NCBI GenBank assembly: GCA_033980235.1
Contig: CM067068.1
Coordinates: 32,087,046-32,151,045 of the forward strand
DNA length: 64,000 nt
Direction of reading: 5' to 3'
Origin: Diadema setosum
Lineage: Eukaryota > Echinodermata > Echinoidea > Diadematoida > Diadematidae
The notes below the pieces were generated by a model that saw nothing but the letters and a program-made list of their open reading frames with translations, was not told where the DNA came from and searched no databases. Shown here in pieces: positions 11,650 through 24,413 of this stretch (position 1 is the first letter of the stretch; every line of letters begins with the position of its first letter). A program made the translations under genes and the position numbers.

Positions 11650-11821
11650 GCGACAATTGCTCCCATGAAATATCTGCACGTAAAGCCAAGCATAAATTCC
11701 ACCAACAAACATAACCCTAATCCTAAGCCTAATCCTCACATCAAACTAAACCTAAAACCCCATCACAACTCTAACCGTAACCCTAATTCCTTCGAGAAAA
11801 TAAGACCGGAGCAATTGTCGC
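11650..11821. mobile_element. Small MITE-like element with telomere-like interior
   Basis: Inverted ends GCGACAATTGCTCC (11650-11663) and GGAGCAATTGTCGC (11808-11821) enclose a degenerate (TAACCC)n-like stretch at about 11711-11788. It lies 20 bp past the right end of the second Helentron-like element. Superfamily not determined. Confidence 0.6.
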
Positions 11822-12118
11822 TGGAAAATACATGTATGTCGTGTCACCGTTATTTGCAGAAAACGTTATCTATCTCCAGTAACGGGACCAGCATATACCA
11901 CAGTGGTACATGTTACATAGCTAGTCTAGCAAACATCAAGACAGATTGTAGCTTACAATATTATTGCTTGCTACTATTATGTTCCCTTAAACTTTGGGTC
12001 AACCCCAAAGGAAGGGGCGATATTTACGGCGCTACACGCCAACCGCTGGTTTCCTCCGCGCGGTTGAGTTTACCCACGCAAATAGTTCGGTTCATGACAA
12101 TCTCTCTCGTCACTCGGC

Positions 12119-12771
12119 TTAAAGGAACGATGTATTCACATTAAATGCAAATGGATGTTGACTTATGTTGATTTATGACGTCTTCAACCTCACTAATGTG
12201 ACGAAACGAATATACGAATATCTAAATACGCCCCAAATATTTTAAATAATTCTTCTGTTATGTATAAATCTTTCTTCAGATTACGATACCCCTACAAAAA
12301 AAAAAAAAAAAACCCACACAATTTCAAATCAAAATTCTGCCAGTGACCTCATCTTTCAATCATTGCTAAAATACATTTACTTAAGGATTAACAAAAGACA
12401 TTGGAATGTACCTTCCCCTAGACTTAGCGTAACTCGCATGTTTCCATGCAATTTCTTTTATCAGTCATAATCAGTGACATGGAAATACGACAATTACGCT
12501 CAGTCTAGGGGAAGGTGCATTCCAGTGTCTTTTGTTAATTATATTAGTATTTTAGCGATAATTGACAGATGAGGTCACAAGCAGAATCTACGTTTGAAAG
12601 GTTTTTCTTGTATGTTGGCGTATCCAAGAAATTTGAAGAAAAATAGTAGAAAATTACTATGAAGATAAATATGGAATGTATTCTAGATATTCGTTTGGTC
12701 ACATAAGTGATGATGAGGGTATCATGAATCAACACAAGTCAACATGTTGTAACACTGCATAGGTCCTTTAA
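12119..12771. mobile_element. Large foldback MITE flanked by TTAA
   Basis: A 653-bp element whose two halves are imperfect reverse complements over roughly 300 bp each. The ends read TTAA-AGGAAC at the left and GGTCCT-TTAA at the right. The arm centre pairs ATTAACAAAAGACA (about 12388) with its complement near 12527-12539, and also CCTTCCCCTAGACT with AGTCTAGGGGAAGG. TTAA on both sides fits a piggyBac-type target duplication. There is no coding capacity. Confidence 0.75.
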
Positions 12772-13390
<619 letters not shown>

Positions 13391-13481
13391 CCTCCCCCGC
13401 CCCCCCCCCCTCTCTCTCTTCGCGTATAGGACATGGTTACTAGTATTTCGTTTCGATTTCAGTTTTATAGTGATATTTCGG

Positions 13482-13619
13482 GGCCCCGTTTCATAAAACT
13501 TGTTATTAATAACAAATTACGACAGTTGTTACAACTCTGTGCATCTGATGGGCTGAGGGCAAATTGGTCATAGAAATGTGGTAGTTGTTACTGACAGCAA
13601 GTTTTATGAAACGGGACCC
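13482..13619. mobile_element. MITE, CCGTTTCATAAA family
   Basis: Ends CCCCGTTTCATAAAACTTG and CAAGTTTTATGAAACGGG are inverted copies; the total length is about 138 bp. Related ends occur at 28217-28376, 29588-29763 and 31978-32101. Target duplication is unclear. Confidence 0.75.
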
Positions 13620-14122
13620 GGGTCAATAGGAGACGTGAGCCGATAACGTCATCGTTGCATCCTATATAAGATTTGTGTAAATATGAGAAACTTACAAAAA
13701 TCCATACCTGTGTTTTCCTTGACAACCTTTAGAGGAACTATCGCTGCCTTCTTTTCCTCAGGTTACTGTACTTAGCAAAGTGAACTTGTACATGAAACCT
13801 GATTTTCGCGTCAGTAAATGTTCCGCAGTAACGCGAGAAGAAAGGAGATGTGTATTTATAGGCACTGCGATATACGATCCCACCAAGAATGGTACCTTGA
13901 GACCGGGGAATTAAAGTACATGTCAATGACCGATGAATATCGATAGATCTCCCTCTTTAGGTCACTTTATGTCACGGATCGAGAGTCGCTGTATTATATC
14001 GTGAAAAGAAAATAGTTTCGTCATATCTGCCTACAAATTACCACGTGCGTGCTACACACACCCCGAAGAATCACGATCATGTTGTCATTAATCATGCGAT
14101 ACTCCAAGATGCTATTACATTA

Positions 14123-14432
14123 GCAGAGACTCCAACCCCAAGCACCTTCTGATCTGGAGATTCTCCCGCCCGAAACCCCTAGCAAACGGGAGGCTCTAAG
14201 TTGATGCGTGCGAAGCGCGAAGTTCCTATAGGGTTCTAGATGTTCTCTGGTGCTATCTAAGGCTTTTTTTTTTTTCAACGTACGATAGCAATAAGTAAGA
14301 AATCCTTTCCAACGGGAGACACAGAGCCAGGGCGGGAGAAATTAAATCTCAAGCGGGAGAACGGGAGATTTTGCAAAAATGGGTTTTCGGCGGGAGATCT
14401 CTCGTCGAAAACGGGAGAGTTGGAGTCTCTGC
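14123..14432. mobile_element. MITE with GCAGAGACTCCAAC ends and CGGGAGA-rich interior
   Basis: A perfect 14-bp inverted repeat (GCAGAGACTCCAAC and GTTGGAGTCTCTGC) bounds 310 bp, with ATTA on both outer sides. The interior repeats the word CGGGAGA at least five times in both directions. Non-coding. Confidence 0.75.
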
Positions 14433-14917
14433 ATTAGGCGACTGTTAAACAGGATACTGACTTGACGTTAAATTCAAGAGGCAAAAGATCCAATGTCATT
14501 GAATGATAGACAAACGAACACATACCACACAGTGGATTGAATGCGTGGTGATGCGCCACCACCTCTAGCGTGTAGGAAACGCTGATGATATCTTAACACA
14601 GCATGTTGGCTGAGTCTATATATATATAAAAAATCCCCCCCCCAAAAAAAAAAAAAAAAAAAATGACGCCAATGATTAATATGTGGGTGATTTAAATGTA
14701 CATGATTGTAATCATAATCTGCATTTATACGTATTTTAACTTTTTTTTTAAATTTCAGTGTGAATGCTATGATTTGTTAAATGTAGTAAACAGTACATTA
14801 TATGATGTATATACATAATTTCTATACTACACAAACATTGTATACATTATATAGGCCTATCATAATTATGATAATACAGCACGATGTAGAGGGGGCGGGG
14901 TGTAAATGGCGTCTGTA
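14433..14917. other. Spacer with poly-C/poly-A tract
   Basis: A C-run followed by an A-run at about 14635-14663, otherwise AT-rich. Nothing recognised. Confidence 0.5.
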
Positions 14918-15421
14918 CACTGCAAAAAGTCCGGTGTTAAATATGAAACACCGAGCTGGTGTTAAATTTTCGGTGCTCATTTCAAAATATAAAATTGTTT
15001 TTTTTTTTTTGGATAATTTCTTAGTTACTGAATTTCTTGTTAATTCTGAACTTCAACAAGACGATGAAGAATTTTCCGATAGTACTTGATTTTTGAAAAA
15101 ATGTGTAAACAATTTTACACCACAGTAACACCAGTTGGTGTGGTCTCCTATTGAAGCTGGACGGGTGTTATACCATTGAAATTAACACCACCAATATCAA
15201 ATCAACGCCATGCGGAGTCATTAATGAATTAACTCTAGCGCAGTGTCAAAAATATCACCAGCTACAGTGTCAAATTAACACCACGAAGTGCCAGGTGAAC
15301 ACTTTTTAACACCGTCACACATACATTTTCTACACCTGTGGGTGTGGTCCTCTATTGAAGATTGATCGGTGTTAGATTTCACACCCATGGTGTTAAATCT
15401 AACACCGATGTTTTTACAGTG
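14918..15421. mobile_element. Tc1/mariner-like MITE with CACTGYAAAAA ends
   Basis: Ends CACTGCAAAAA and TTTTTACAGTG are flanked by TA (14916-14917 and 15422-15423). The arms and interior carry many copies of GGTGTTA and its complement TAACACC, giving a multiply repeated palindromic element of 504 bp. The TA duplication points to the Tc1/mariner superfamily; it is non-autonomous. Confidence 0.8.
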
Positions 15422-15423
15422 TA

Positions 15424-16039
15424 GAAGCGCCTCAAACTGGCCCTCTGCAATAAAATACGCCTACCCTTCCTTCACGTTTTTGCTTTAGTCGTTTCGGAGG
15501 GCAGTGTAAGAAAATATGACTGAATCCAAAGACCTTTTCACTGAAACGATTGAATCCATCAACCTATGAGAGTATGTCTCATGCCAAAACACCGTCTTTC
15601 GAGCATTCTGTCATTTAGAGTCTGAAAAGGTTTATTTATCAACAGAAAGGTTTTCATGCTGTCTGCAATAATCTGTATTGTTGTTAATATTGCGGGACAT
15701 TTAAAAAGCTCTGTTGACAGTGGAAAAGAAATTGCGTCCATCGTATTTTCAAGGTAAACTCCGAAAGCGGATGATGGCTTTGTTTTGTTAAAATATTGTC
15801 GTAATGCAATATTTAACCAATACATTTGACCAGCATTTTCTGTAGAATTCTAGGTTGAATTGGATAATGCTTATTCAACACGCCTATTTTCAAAGGGAAG
15901 CTTTTCAAATCTTGTCATTATGATTTGTGTTAGTAATGATTTGTGAATGAATGAATAAACAAGGAATAAATAAATAAGTGAATGAATGAATCGATGAATT
16001 TGTTCAATGAGAACATTAAGGATCAAATTTTTATTCCAT
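15424..16039. other. Intergenic sequence, nothing recognised
   Basis: Unique AT-rich sequence with a short GAATGAATAAATAA run near 15945-15990. No supported gene. Confidence 0.5.
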
Positions 16040-16135
16040 GGTACAAGGCACTCCCGTTAAAATGAAGTCCTCTGGACCGGTATAGATCTCTTTCGTTATA
16101 TCGAATTTTCGTTATAGCCGAACAAATACAGTAGG
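16040..16135. mobile_element. Possible truncated pogo-like MITE end
   Basis: CACTCCCGTTAAAATGAAGTCC and TCGTTATATCGAATTTTCGTT resemble the ends of pogo/Tigger-type MITEs, but I found no matching opposite end. Weak call. Confidence 0.35.
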
Positions 16136-16344
16136 CCCTGTGTGAAGACAACACGCAAACCATGTATGCGTATATGTTGTTTATTGAATGCTACTCATAG
16201 GCTGCAAAACAATGCTAAATGGGATGCTATGTCATTAATTTCGTTTAAATTTTACATTTAAGAGAGAGCATAAAGTTTTTTATACGTTCGATGCTTAGTT
16301 TGAAAACACATACACTATAAATAGCAATGATTTATGATTCGGCT

Positions 16345-16950
16345 ATACTTCATTATTCCAAACGAAGGTTCGTTATTCCAAAGGTTCGCTATTCCGAGGA
16401 TTCATTTTCCCCGAAGGTTCATTCTTTCGACATTTCGTTACTCCGAAAGTGAGGTAAGGCTCGTTGTCCCTATATTAGGTTCGTTTATCCGAAAATGAAA
16501 TAAGGTTCGCTATCCCGAACGTTTAAGTTAATCCAAAAATGAAAAAGGTTCGTTATTCCTGAGGTTCGTTATCTGAAGACGATAATTCTAAGGTTTGTAT
16601 TTCCGAATCTTTTTTTTAGTAAACTAACCTTTTTTAACTTTTTGATAAATGAACCTTAATTCAAGTTCCGATTAACGAACTTTCGGAATAACGAAGATTC
16701 CTGTCATTTTCGAATTAACGAATCTTTATGATACTGAACTTTATTTTATTTTCGCATTGACCACTGGTTGACGAACCTCGGGAATTACAAACGTCCTGAT
16801 TAACGCCACAAATGTTCGTAATGACAAACCCTATTTCATTTCATAGGTGTGCGTAGGGCCTCTACAGTTTTCGTTTGTTTCGTAATGAACCTTGGGAATA
16901 ACGAACCCTTTTCATTTCGGATTAACAATATAACACAATTTTTCCTGCAA
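16345..16950. repeat. Degenerate TTCCGAA/TTCGGAA foldback repeat array
   Basis: Words such as TTCGTTATTCCGAA and TTATCCGAAAATGAAATAAGG lead, then the complementary CGGAATAACGAA type follows. Same family as 4490-4870 and 39963-40235, partly decayed. Confidence 0.6.
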
Positions 16951-17045
16951 AACAGTGCACCGCGAATTGTTTTGTTTTATTTGTCTTTTATTTCCGAAAA
17001 AGGTCCTGAACCAACAACTTTCCAACGAGAAAAGCTGCGCAATAA

Positions 17046-17090
<45 letters not shown>

Positions 17091-17100
17091 ATACTATCTA
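17046..17100 (+). repeat. (TATCTAC)n short tandem repeat
   Basis: About seven copies of a 7-bp unit. Confidence 0.9.
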
Positions 17101-17563
17101 CGTGTAAATAGTGTTGTATTGCACAGCAGTCTGCAGGGGAACAACTTCAGTAATGTTGCTAACCATTGCCTGGTACTCAGTTTCAACATGTTCAATGAGT
17201 AGTATACAAACTTGAGTGATAGAGCGTTGTTCCTATACCATCTCTCGCCAAGCCCACAATGCGGGGTGATGCCTTCAACATCGTGCATTCTCAAGTACTC
17301 CAGGAAATGCATAAAGTTCGAGAGGGCACTCAAAGAAAAAAAACCCCTCTACGTTACATTGAAAACCACTTTCTTTTAAATAATGTGCTCGAAAACACTC
17401 TACTCCCCCTTCCCTTGAGGACCGATCTGTTTTCAAGAGTAATAGGAGCATTTGCCTTTGTCTTCGCCTCGTATCGTCTCGACCTAGCCATACAAAGGTC
17501 AACCTATATCCTTTCCTTTGGAACCCGTCTTCAGTCACACACACGCACACACACACACACACA

Positions 17564-17630
<67 letters not shown>

Positions 17631-17955
17631 TCCAATAAGAGGTAGACCCTACTTATGCTAGTACTCCGTTATTTTCTTATATACTCCCACAATGTCATTT
17701 TTACCCCACGGTGCCTGACAAAATAAAGCGAAACATCAGATGAAACCCCAACAATGTACCTCTTGCTCGTCCACGCACACACACTACACACGCACACTAC
17801 ACACGCACACTTTATATTGACAAAACTAAATCGACAGCAACAGCTCAAATCTTAATTGAAACAGTGATAATAGAATTGAGCAATTCATAAAGTCCACGTT
17901 TTTCTTGCCCTTTCCCCTTTTGCCTCCTTTCACGCAGTGAAGAGTGGATTTCACT
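17101..17955. other. Spacer with (CA)n microsatellite
   Basis: Long CA repeat at about 17537-17628 and a CACACTACACACG repeat near 17775-17812. Short open frames here are low-complexity. Confidence 0.6.
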
Positions 17956-18200
17956 TTAAAGGGATTGTATAGTTTTGGTTGAGATGGGTGGGTCCCACCT
18001 TTTATTAGGGCCTCTTTGTTAAATTGTGTTTAGATATCTGAGTCATTTCAAACCCCAATTCGTTAAATAAACTTTTAATTCCTATTTGAATAACAATGTA
18101 TGCTCTTTGATTTCATGTGAGTGGTTTCTAATTATCTTCCAAAAAGTTAAAGTCGGAATCCGCATCCATGATGTCAACCAAAAGTGTACCATCCCTTTAA
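17956..18200. mobile_element. TTAA-flanked MITE (AGGGAT family), short copy
   Basis: TTAA-AGGGATTGTATAGTTTTGG at the left and CCAAAAGTGTACCATCCCT-TTAA at the right. 245 bp, non-coding. It shares its ends with the longer copy at 21567-21965. Confidence 0.75.
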
Positions 18201-19685
18201 TCTGTTCCAGCGGGTTTTCGCTGATCTTGCGAGAACAGAACGATTGCAAATAAATCCATTGAGTGCTTTCCTAGCAGTATGTGAAGTATTGCGAACCTAA
18301 AGTGCATTTTGCCCTCGCTCGCACTTTGTCTAGATTTATGTATACCTTTACCGCCCACGTAGATTAGGTAATAGCTGTACAGAAAATGTCTGCGTGTTCG
18401 AAATTGCCAGGGAAGAGAAATGAGAAGGAGGGTGATTTTGATCAAAATCTTTGAAGTCAGTTTCAAGTTCCTTCGTAGACACCGTGTTAGACGACATACC
18501 TGCCATCTCATAACATGAAACTGGTGTAAAATCTCTTTCAGTGAATTATTCACCGAATAACTGAACCCTCTGCATTTTCTGCTTATCAATCCGATTCAAT
18601 AAAATTCTACGTTAGGTCCTCGTTATTAAAGTCAACAGTACAGTCAACATGTATTGAGTGGTCGTTATTCATTTTATAATTATCTGCATAAACATTGATA
18701 TTTTGAAGGGACATTTGAATTCTATATCCTGGAAACGATTTGTCGTATGTATTTTGTATGACAGAATAGACTATAGGTCTGACATGAAAAAAAAAAAGGA
18801 AGAAATCGTTGATGGATAAAAAAAAATGTCGAAGGACTGTACTGCAGTGACATCACGGTGATGTAACCTATTACGTAGTTTAGTAGGTCTCAAAAAGACA
18901 ACGTATTTACCCGTAATTTGGAATTCACTTCACTAAACAGCTTCGTCTTCCAGATCACTTTCATCAATACGTCATCACTACTCTTACTCCACAACACTTG
19001 CTCCGGCATTGGAGTGCAACTTAAAAGATTCGTTTTTTCAGGAAGAGTAGTCCATAGAATCTGATCATGTTACAAGCACCTGCTGACAAGAGTTAGGTTT
19101 GTGGGGGCGCGCAGGAAGGATGAACAGGAGTCTCACAAGGAGGCTAAATAGATGTCACATTACTAGTGTCTAGTGCCATCGAAAGGGCAAGACAGTGACT
19201 ATCTTAAAGCCAAACTCCGCAACGCGTCTGTGTGATGGTCGGGCCAGAATGTTTCAAGATAATGACACAGATTGTGTTAACCTCGCTGTCCTCATATTTT
19301 GGATCACGTGAAACCCGGAGGGCGCTTTTTCCAGAACAGTGTCTTTTCTCATAAAATCGTTTTTGTTTTGGTTTGTGTGTGTGTGTGTGTGTGTGTGTTT
19401 TAGAATAAAAGCGTCACTACAAGTATTACATTTAATTTCATGACAATCATTGGCAGATAGTGAAATCTGATCACAAACGATATTTGTTAAGATTGATTAC
19501 TATATATAATCCGCAAGGAACAATATTGTACATAATGACGTCATCATGCAGGGTGATTTGTTTCAAAAGTGTATTTGCTCCAATATAAAGTTGTCATATG
19601 CGAAGTGACGAGCACATCCTCATCTTAAAATCTTTACTCGACCTGCTCCACTAAAGGTGTGTAAGTACAGATAGTAAATATATAC

Positions 19686-19723
<38 letters not shown>

Positions 19724-20674
19724 TCAACAATTAAGAGAGAACGATGTACATAAACAGTGTCAAAATGATGTAATGAAAAAATATTCAGTCATATCTAAGA
19801 TTACCGTTGTACCTGTATTATGCATTGATAATTATATTATATTAACGTTTTTTTCATGTATCTTTTATAATATGTGTGTTTCTGGTAATCTTGATGTGTA
19901 ATGCCTCAGAGGAAAATAGTGTTTTAAGCAACTGACAGAACTACGCTACTGAACCCCCCCCCCCCCCCCCCAAAAAAAAAAAAAAAATCAAAACGATGGA
20001 GAGATAGAATAAATGAATGAATCACACATGCCTTGTGATGACGAAGTATATCGAATAACATGTTGTCAGGTAATGTTTCATTCTTTTCGTCACTAATACA
20101 AACTGATAAAAAATGACGCTCATGCACTTCTTAAGAATTCCATCCAACACGATTTATTTACAGCCGGAAATTGTACACAGTTCACATGATACAAATATGC
20201 CACAATGTCGATTTGTAACATTTGAAAGAAACAACACTGCATTATATCGAGTGACAATGACACATCAAATGAGAAATCATAAGATTCATCCAGTTCAATG
20301 AATAATTCATGTAATTATATATAAAAATTCGTCGGATAGTTTCAGCTACACTTTGAACATGAATCTTAAGAAAGAAAGAAATGCTGTGGTATTCGACTGA
20401 CACTAAAAAACATTTAAAAATAGCCCAACCAAGTCCAAGACGGCAAATTACTTCACCATATAGATCTCGACTAACCTACAAATGAAGAAAAAAATTTCCC
20501 TATATTTTCAAGACGCGCCAGGTATCTTTGTGATCAAAAGGAGAAAAACATTCCATTATTATTTCAATACCAATAATCCAGGTAAAGATTGTGCGACTTT
20601 CCTGCAATCATCGATATCAATACGCAATGTCTCTCTGCGCTCGTACACACTATGATATGAACAATAAGTCCAAC
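18201..20674. other. Intergenic sequence with simple repeats
   Basis: Holds (GT)n near 19375-19399, (TA)n near 19690-19718 and a C/A homopolymer junction near 19956-19987. The 130-codon minus-strand frame at 18197-18589 overlaps the end of a MITE and shows no family features. Confidence 0.5.
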
Positions 20675-20696
20675 TTTGCACCTTTAAAGGTGCAAA
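20675..20696. repeat. Perfect 22-bp palindrome
   Basis: TTTGCACCTTTAAAGGTGCA continues with AA and is exactly self-complementary. It sits beside a further inverted pair, TGTCACAATGG near 20701 and CCATTGTGACA near 20739. Probably the remains of a foldback element; a regulatory role is only speculation. Confidence 0.6.
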
Positions 20697-21566
20697 CCGA
20701 TGTCACAATGGTGCAAAGTTGCACCCGTAAAGGTACTCCCATTGTGACACTGGTAAAGTTGCAAAGTTAAACTTTTCTTTGAGTGTATTGCAAGGGAATC
20801 ATGACGCATCACACAATGACTATCATTTTTTTTCGAGGGGAGTGGAAGGGAGAGATCTTGGTGAATACCACAAATAGTTTTGATTTGGAGAAACTTGCTA
20901 TTCGTTCGGTTTCTATAAATACCTTCTCGAACTGATTTCATTACCAAGCCCTGATGCTTCCTAAAAAAAAAAAAAAAAAAAAAAAAATCCCACCCCCCCC
21001 CCCGAAAAAAAAAAAAAAACCACGACAGTCGCCGTTATTATAGCCAGGATGATTTTCAGTTAACACACGATTGTGTTCAATTCTTTGTGGGCACTTATTC
21101 TTTGCAAGCAGTGAAAACATAATTCATCTGTTCTCTATACTTACATTCAAACTCAAACGTCAAATTGGAATAAAAAATGTCATTTTTTATTATACGAGAT
21201 TTTGTCCCCATTTTAGCTAAGTCTACAAAACCGAGGAAACCTGTCATGGATATCACACGTGAGCCCAGTCAGAGTTGTAATTTCGCTTTGTCTATTGACA
21301 AAATTGACAGTAAACATTTCGCAGTGTGCATAATTGCATAGAATTAAAATATAAATTTCAGTAAAAATGCATCAGTCTAAAAAGTAAGAAAGATACGGTG
21401 TCACTATAAAAGAATTTACTGTACAAGCGGTGATAACGCTATGAGTTTTGACAACTTTCAATTCTCCCGTCAATGTTAATATCAAAATGATGTCTTTGAT
21501 CGGAACAAACAAGCATTATGGATATAACTGTGGGGATATGTTGATCTTAACTTCGGTTTAGCGCAC
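20697..21566. other. Intergenic sequence, nothing recognised
   Basis: A-run, C-run and second A-run at about 20963-21019; otherwise AT-rich and without supported features. Confidence 0.5.
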
Positions 21567-21965
21567 TTAAAGGGATAGTACAGTTTTGGTGGAGATGAGA
21601 ATTGGGCTTTTAACTTTTTGTGAGATACCAAGAAAACACTTATAAAATAGTACAGAGCATACCATTTTAAGAGAAATTCAAAGTTTATTTGACATGTGTT
21701 TGATGAAAATCGGGTTTGGAATGACTGAAACATCCAAAAACAAAGTGAAACAAAGTGATCATAATAATATGTGGGTCCCACACTTCATTGAATCGCTCTG
21801 TTTTGGATATCTCAGCCATTTCAAAACCAATTTTCATCAAACAATTAACGTTGAATTCCTCGTGGAATTACATGCTCTTTCATCTAAGAGGTTTCTTATT
21901 ATCTCACCAAAAAAATGTTAGAAACCTGAAATTAGGTCTCAACCAAAACTATATGATCCCTTTAA
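21567..21965. mobile_element. TTAA-flanked foldback MITE (AGGGAT family), long copy
   Basis: TTAA-AGGGATAGTACAGTTTTGG at the left and CCAAAACTATATGATCCCT-TTAA at the right. The two halves are imperfect reverse complements; for example GATGAAAATCGG faces CCAATTTTCATC and the arms carry GAGATA words. 399 bp, non-coding. Confidence 0.8.
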
Positions 21966-23501
21966 ATTGTGATTTGGCAACAACGCTATAACGAATTATG
22001 AGGTGTTTATACTGTAGTATTTCATTAAGGATAAAATGACTTCTTCGTGAACTCATTCTTACGGTTGCATGTCAGTTCTTGCAACTACAATGTATGCAAC
22101 AGATGATGTTTGTTACTCTATCCTATTTTATCAACTCACCAGTCTTGCGCAGTTGAGACAGTTACTTTGTTTCGTGCGTGAGTTTGTATGATTTTTTAAG
22201 TTTCATTATTCGAACGCTTAGCTTAATGGCCAATTGAAATTGTAACAAATCGATCGAAAATTAAATCACAAGTCTGGTAAATCTTCACATGGACTCGTTC
22301 ATACTAATCCTTCACGAATGTATGAACGTGGTCAACAATAAAACACCATTACAGACAAGCGTATACGTAACGACTGTATCTTGATAAAGCACCTGGATTT
22401 GGAGAAAATGCACACCTTTTATGTACAAAGAGCGCATAACAATATTATACACTGATTCACTTTGTAGAAATGAAAGAAAAAAGTCGTAGTGTGAATGTGC
22501 TTTGAGGCAAACAAAAGCGCTTACATCTTACTTATAATCACATGGAGCTTAAAGGAAGAAATATAATTCATAATCACAGCTCACTGCAGCCTCGGCTTAC
22601 ATTGTTTCATTATGACATAATGTTAATCGAGATATCACACATGAGCCCACATAATATAGGTAGATATTCAAATCTTTTGTGGCCAACAATACAACAGAAC
22701 ATAATCAAAATTTATGTTACCATTGACGAATTATACGCCACTTTGAATGTCATCATTATTCACATAAGTACACGCGGAAAATTAAGAGATCACATTTCGC
22801 AACTCTCAAATATGATACGTGTTTGTTTTGTTTTGTAAATTCAGCACACACTTTAATACAGACAGAACGGTGCATAGTATAATAAGCAAGACAAAAGCAC
22901 GCACGTTTTCAAAATGTAGATGTAAACTGACTGCAAAGAGTTAAACATACGATGGTTGGTCACCAACTCACCTGAAGTCCTAAGACATCAACTTTCTCAC
23001 ACGCAGCACAATTCAGTTGCCATATAGAACAAAACGCAGTTTAGTGTATGGTAACACAACAGAGGATTGTTCAGTGTCATCGATTTATTAGCGAGCTGTA
23101 GATCTGCAATGCGAAAGCTATTAGACAAGGAAATGGTGTTCTGCATAATGCCCGAGACCGCCATATTCAAGGTCTAAATCTGGGAGGAGGCGTTGTCTCA
23201 ACGTTCGCGTCGCCGATGTAAAGCTCGCTATTACTATCGCTATAAGAGCGCAAGTATCCATATCCCATGTGTGTTATGAAGTATACATTACCTATCCATG
23301 CTATCGTTAGTGTGAAGACGGTGCGATTGTATCTGTGGTCGCAATGTGCGTGTGTGTGCCTGCGGAACGGTGTAAACGATCTGCGTTTAAGAGTGGTGAA
23401 TACAAGCACATGTATCTTGAAATTGACAAACTTTTCACTGTGAGGTACCGCTGTGGTTTCTCTATGTTCCGTTTCAGTGGCGTCACACCGTCCCAAAATA
23501 C
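21966..23501. other. Intergenic sequence, nothing recognised
   Basis: Unique-looking sequence. Overlapping short frames around 23167-23601 on both strands have no recognisable domain. Confidence 0.5.
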
Positions 23502-23917
23502 TGACACAAGATGGCCATTCGGTATGAGGATGGAATTTTCTCATTTCATGCGAATTTGGCCCCGAACTTGTCACTGTAAAACCAATCAACAGCCGAAGCA
23601 AGTACGATGCCTATAGACGGTCACACGATGGCACCCGAACTACACACGAAGGCTACACGAAACAAGTTTCCCGGAAGGACACACGAAGGAAACACGCCGG
23701 CTACTACTACACGAAGATTTTGTCACCTCTCACGAAGTTGTTGCTGAAGCCTGAGAAACTCCATCGGCGGTCATACGATGGCTTAAGATGCCCTCAAGAA
23801 TGACCCGGTGTCCGGGCCCGGTGTCCATACGATCAGAGTCGAATTCGAACGTTTCCTTCATCGTGGTATTATGTCAATCTTTGCCTGCTTTCGGGACAGC
23901 GTGACGCCGGCATTAGG
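23502..23917 (+). repeat. Unclassified dispersed repeat, copy A
   Basis: About 415 bp that realigns with 27633-28013 in the same orientation. Shared landmarks in order are TGACACAA-ATGGCC, AGCCGAAGCAA, ACGATG-CACCCGAA, GAAGGCTACACGAA, AAGATTTTG-CACCTCTCACG, CGGCGGT-AT-ACGATGG, ATACGATCAGAG and GTGACGCCG. No terminal repeats or coding region were found. Confidence 0.7.
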
Positions 23918-24413
23918 CAGTGTTGCTCGATCTGTAACAACTGCTTGCTGTAGTAGTTGTAACATTTGCATGTAAAGTATACTCTTAGCTTCTTTTTGTA
24001 GTTAACGTATCATACTCTGAGCTTCTTTCCAAAATAAATATCACAGTGTGGCATCAACGTTCTCACCTATGGCCAGCATATCGACATGAGACAGTATACA
24101 CACGTGTATTTACAATGTTGATAATTTTCCTTAATTATGCTGATATTTTTAGGTTTGCACATAGAAAAAAAAAAATGCATCGAAAGAATTTTACAAGCTC
24201 ACTTCGTATGTTCCACGTTTCTGAGTCGATTACGTCACAAAATGGACCACCTCAGGTAACCGGGCGCGAAGTTAAGTGCGCGCGCAAGTCAATGGCTACT
24301 TACTTTTCATGTACAGATTAAGAATCAGGCATTACCTCTTGGGTAAACGATATTTGTTGTTCCGTAACTGTTGGTGGTTACTTCTTCGCTGTACCATTGT
24401 AAACTTACCCTGC

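Noticed and set aside
18197..18589. 130-codon minus-strand open frame
   Set aside because: Overlaps the end of a MITE and has a basic, low-information composition with no family motif.
23167..23616. Overlapping 144-codon minus and 93-codon plus frames
   Set aside because: No domain on either strand, and the right part lies in a dispersed repeat.
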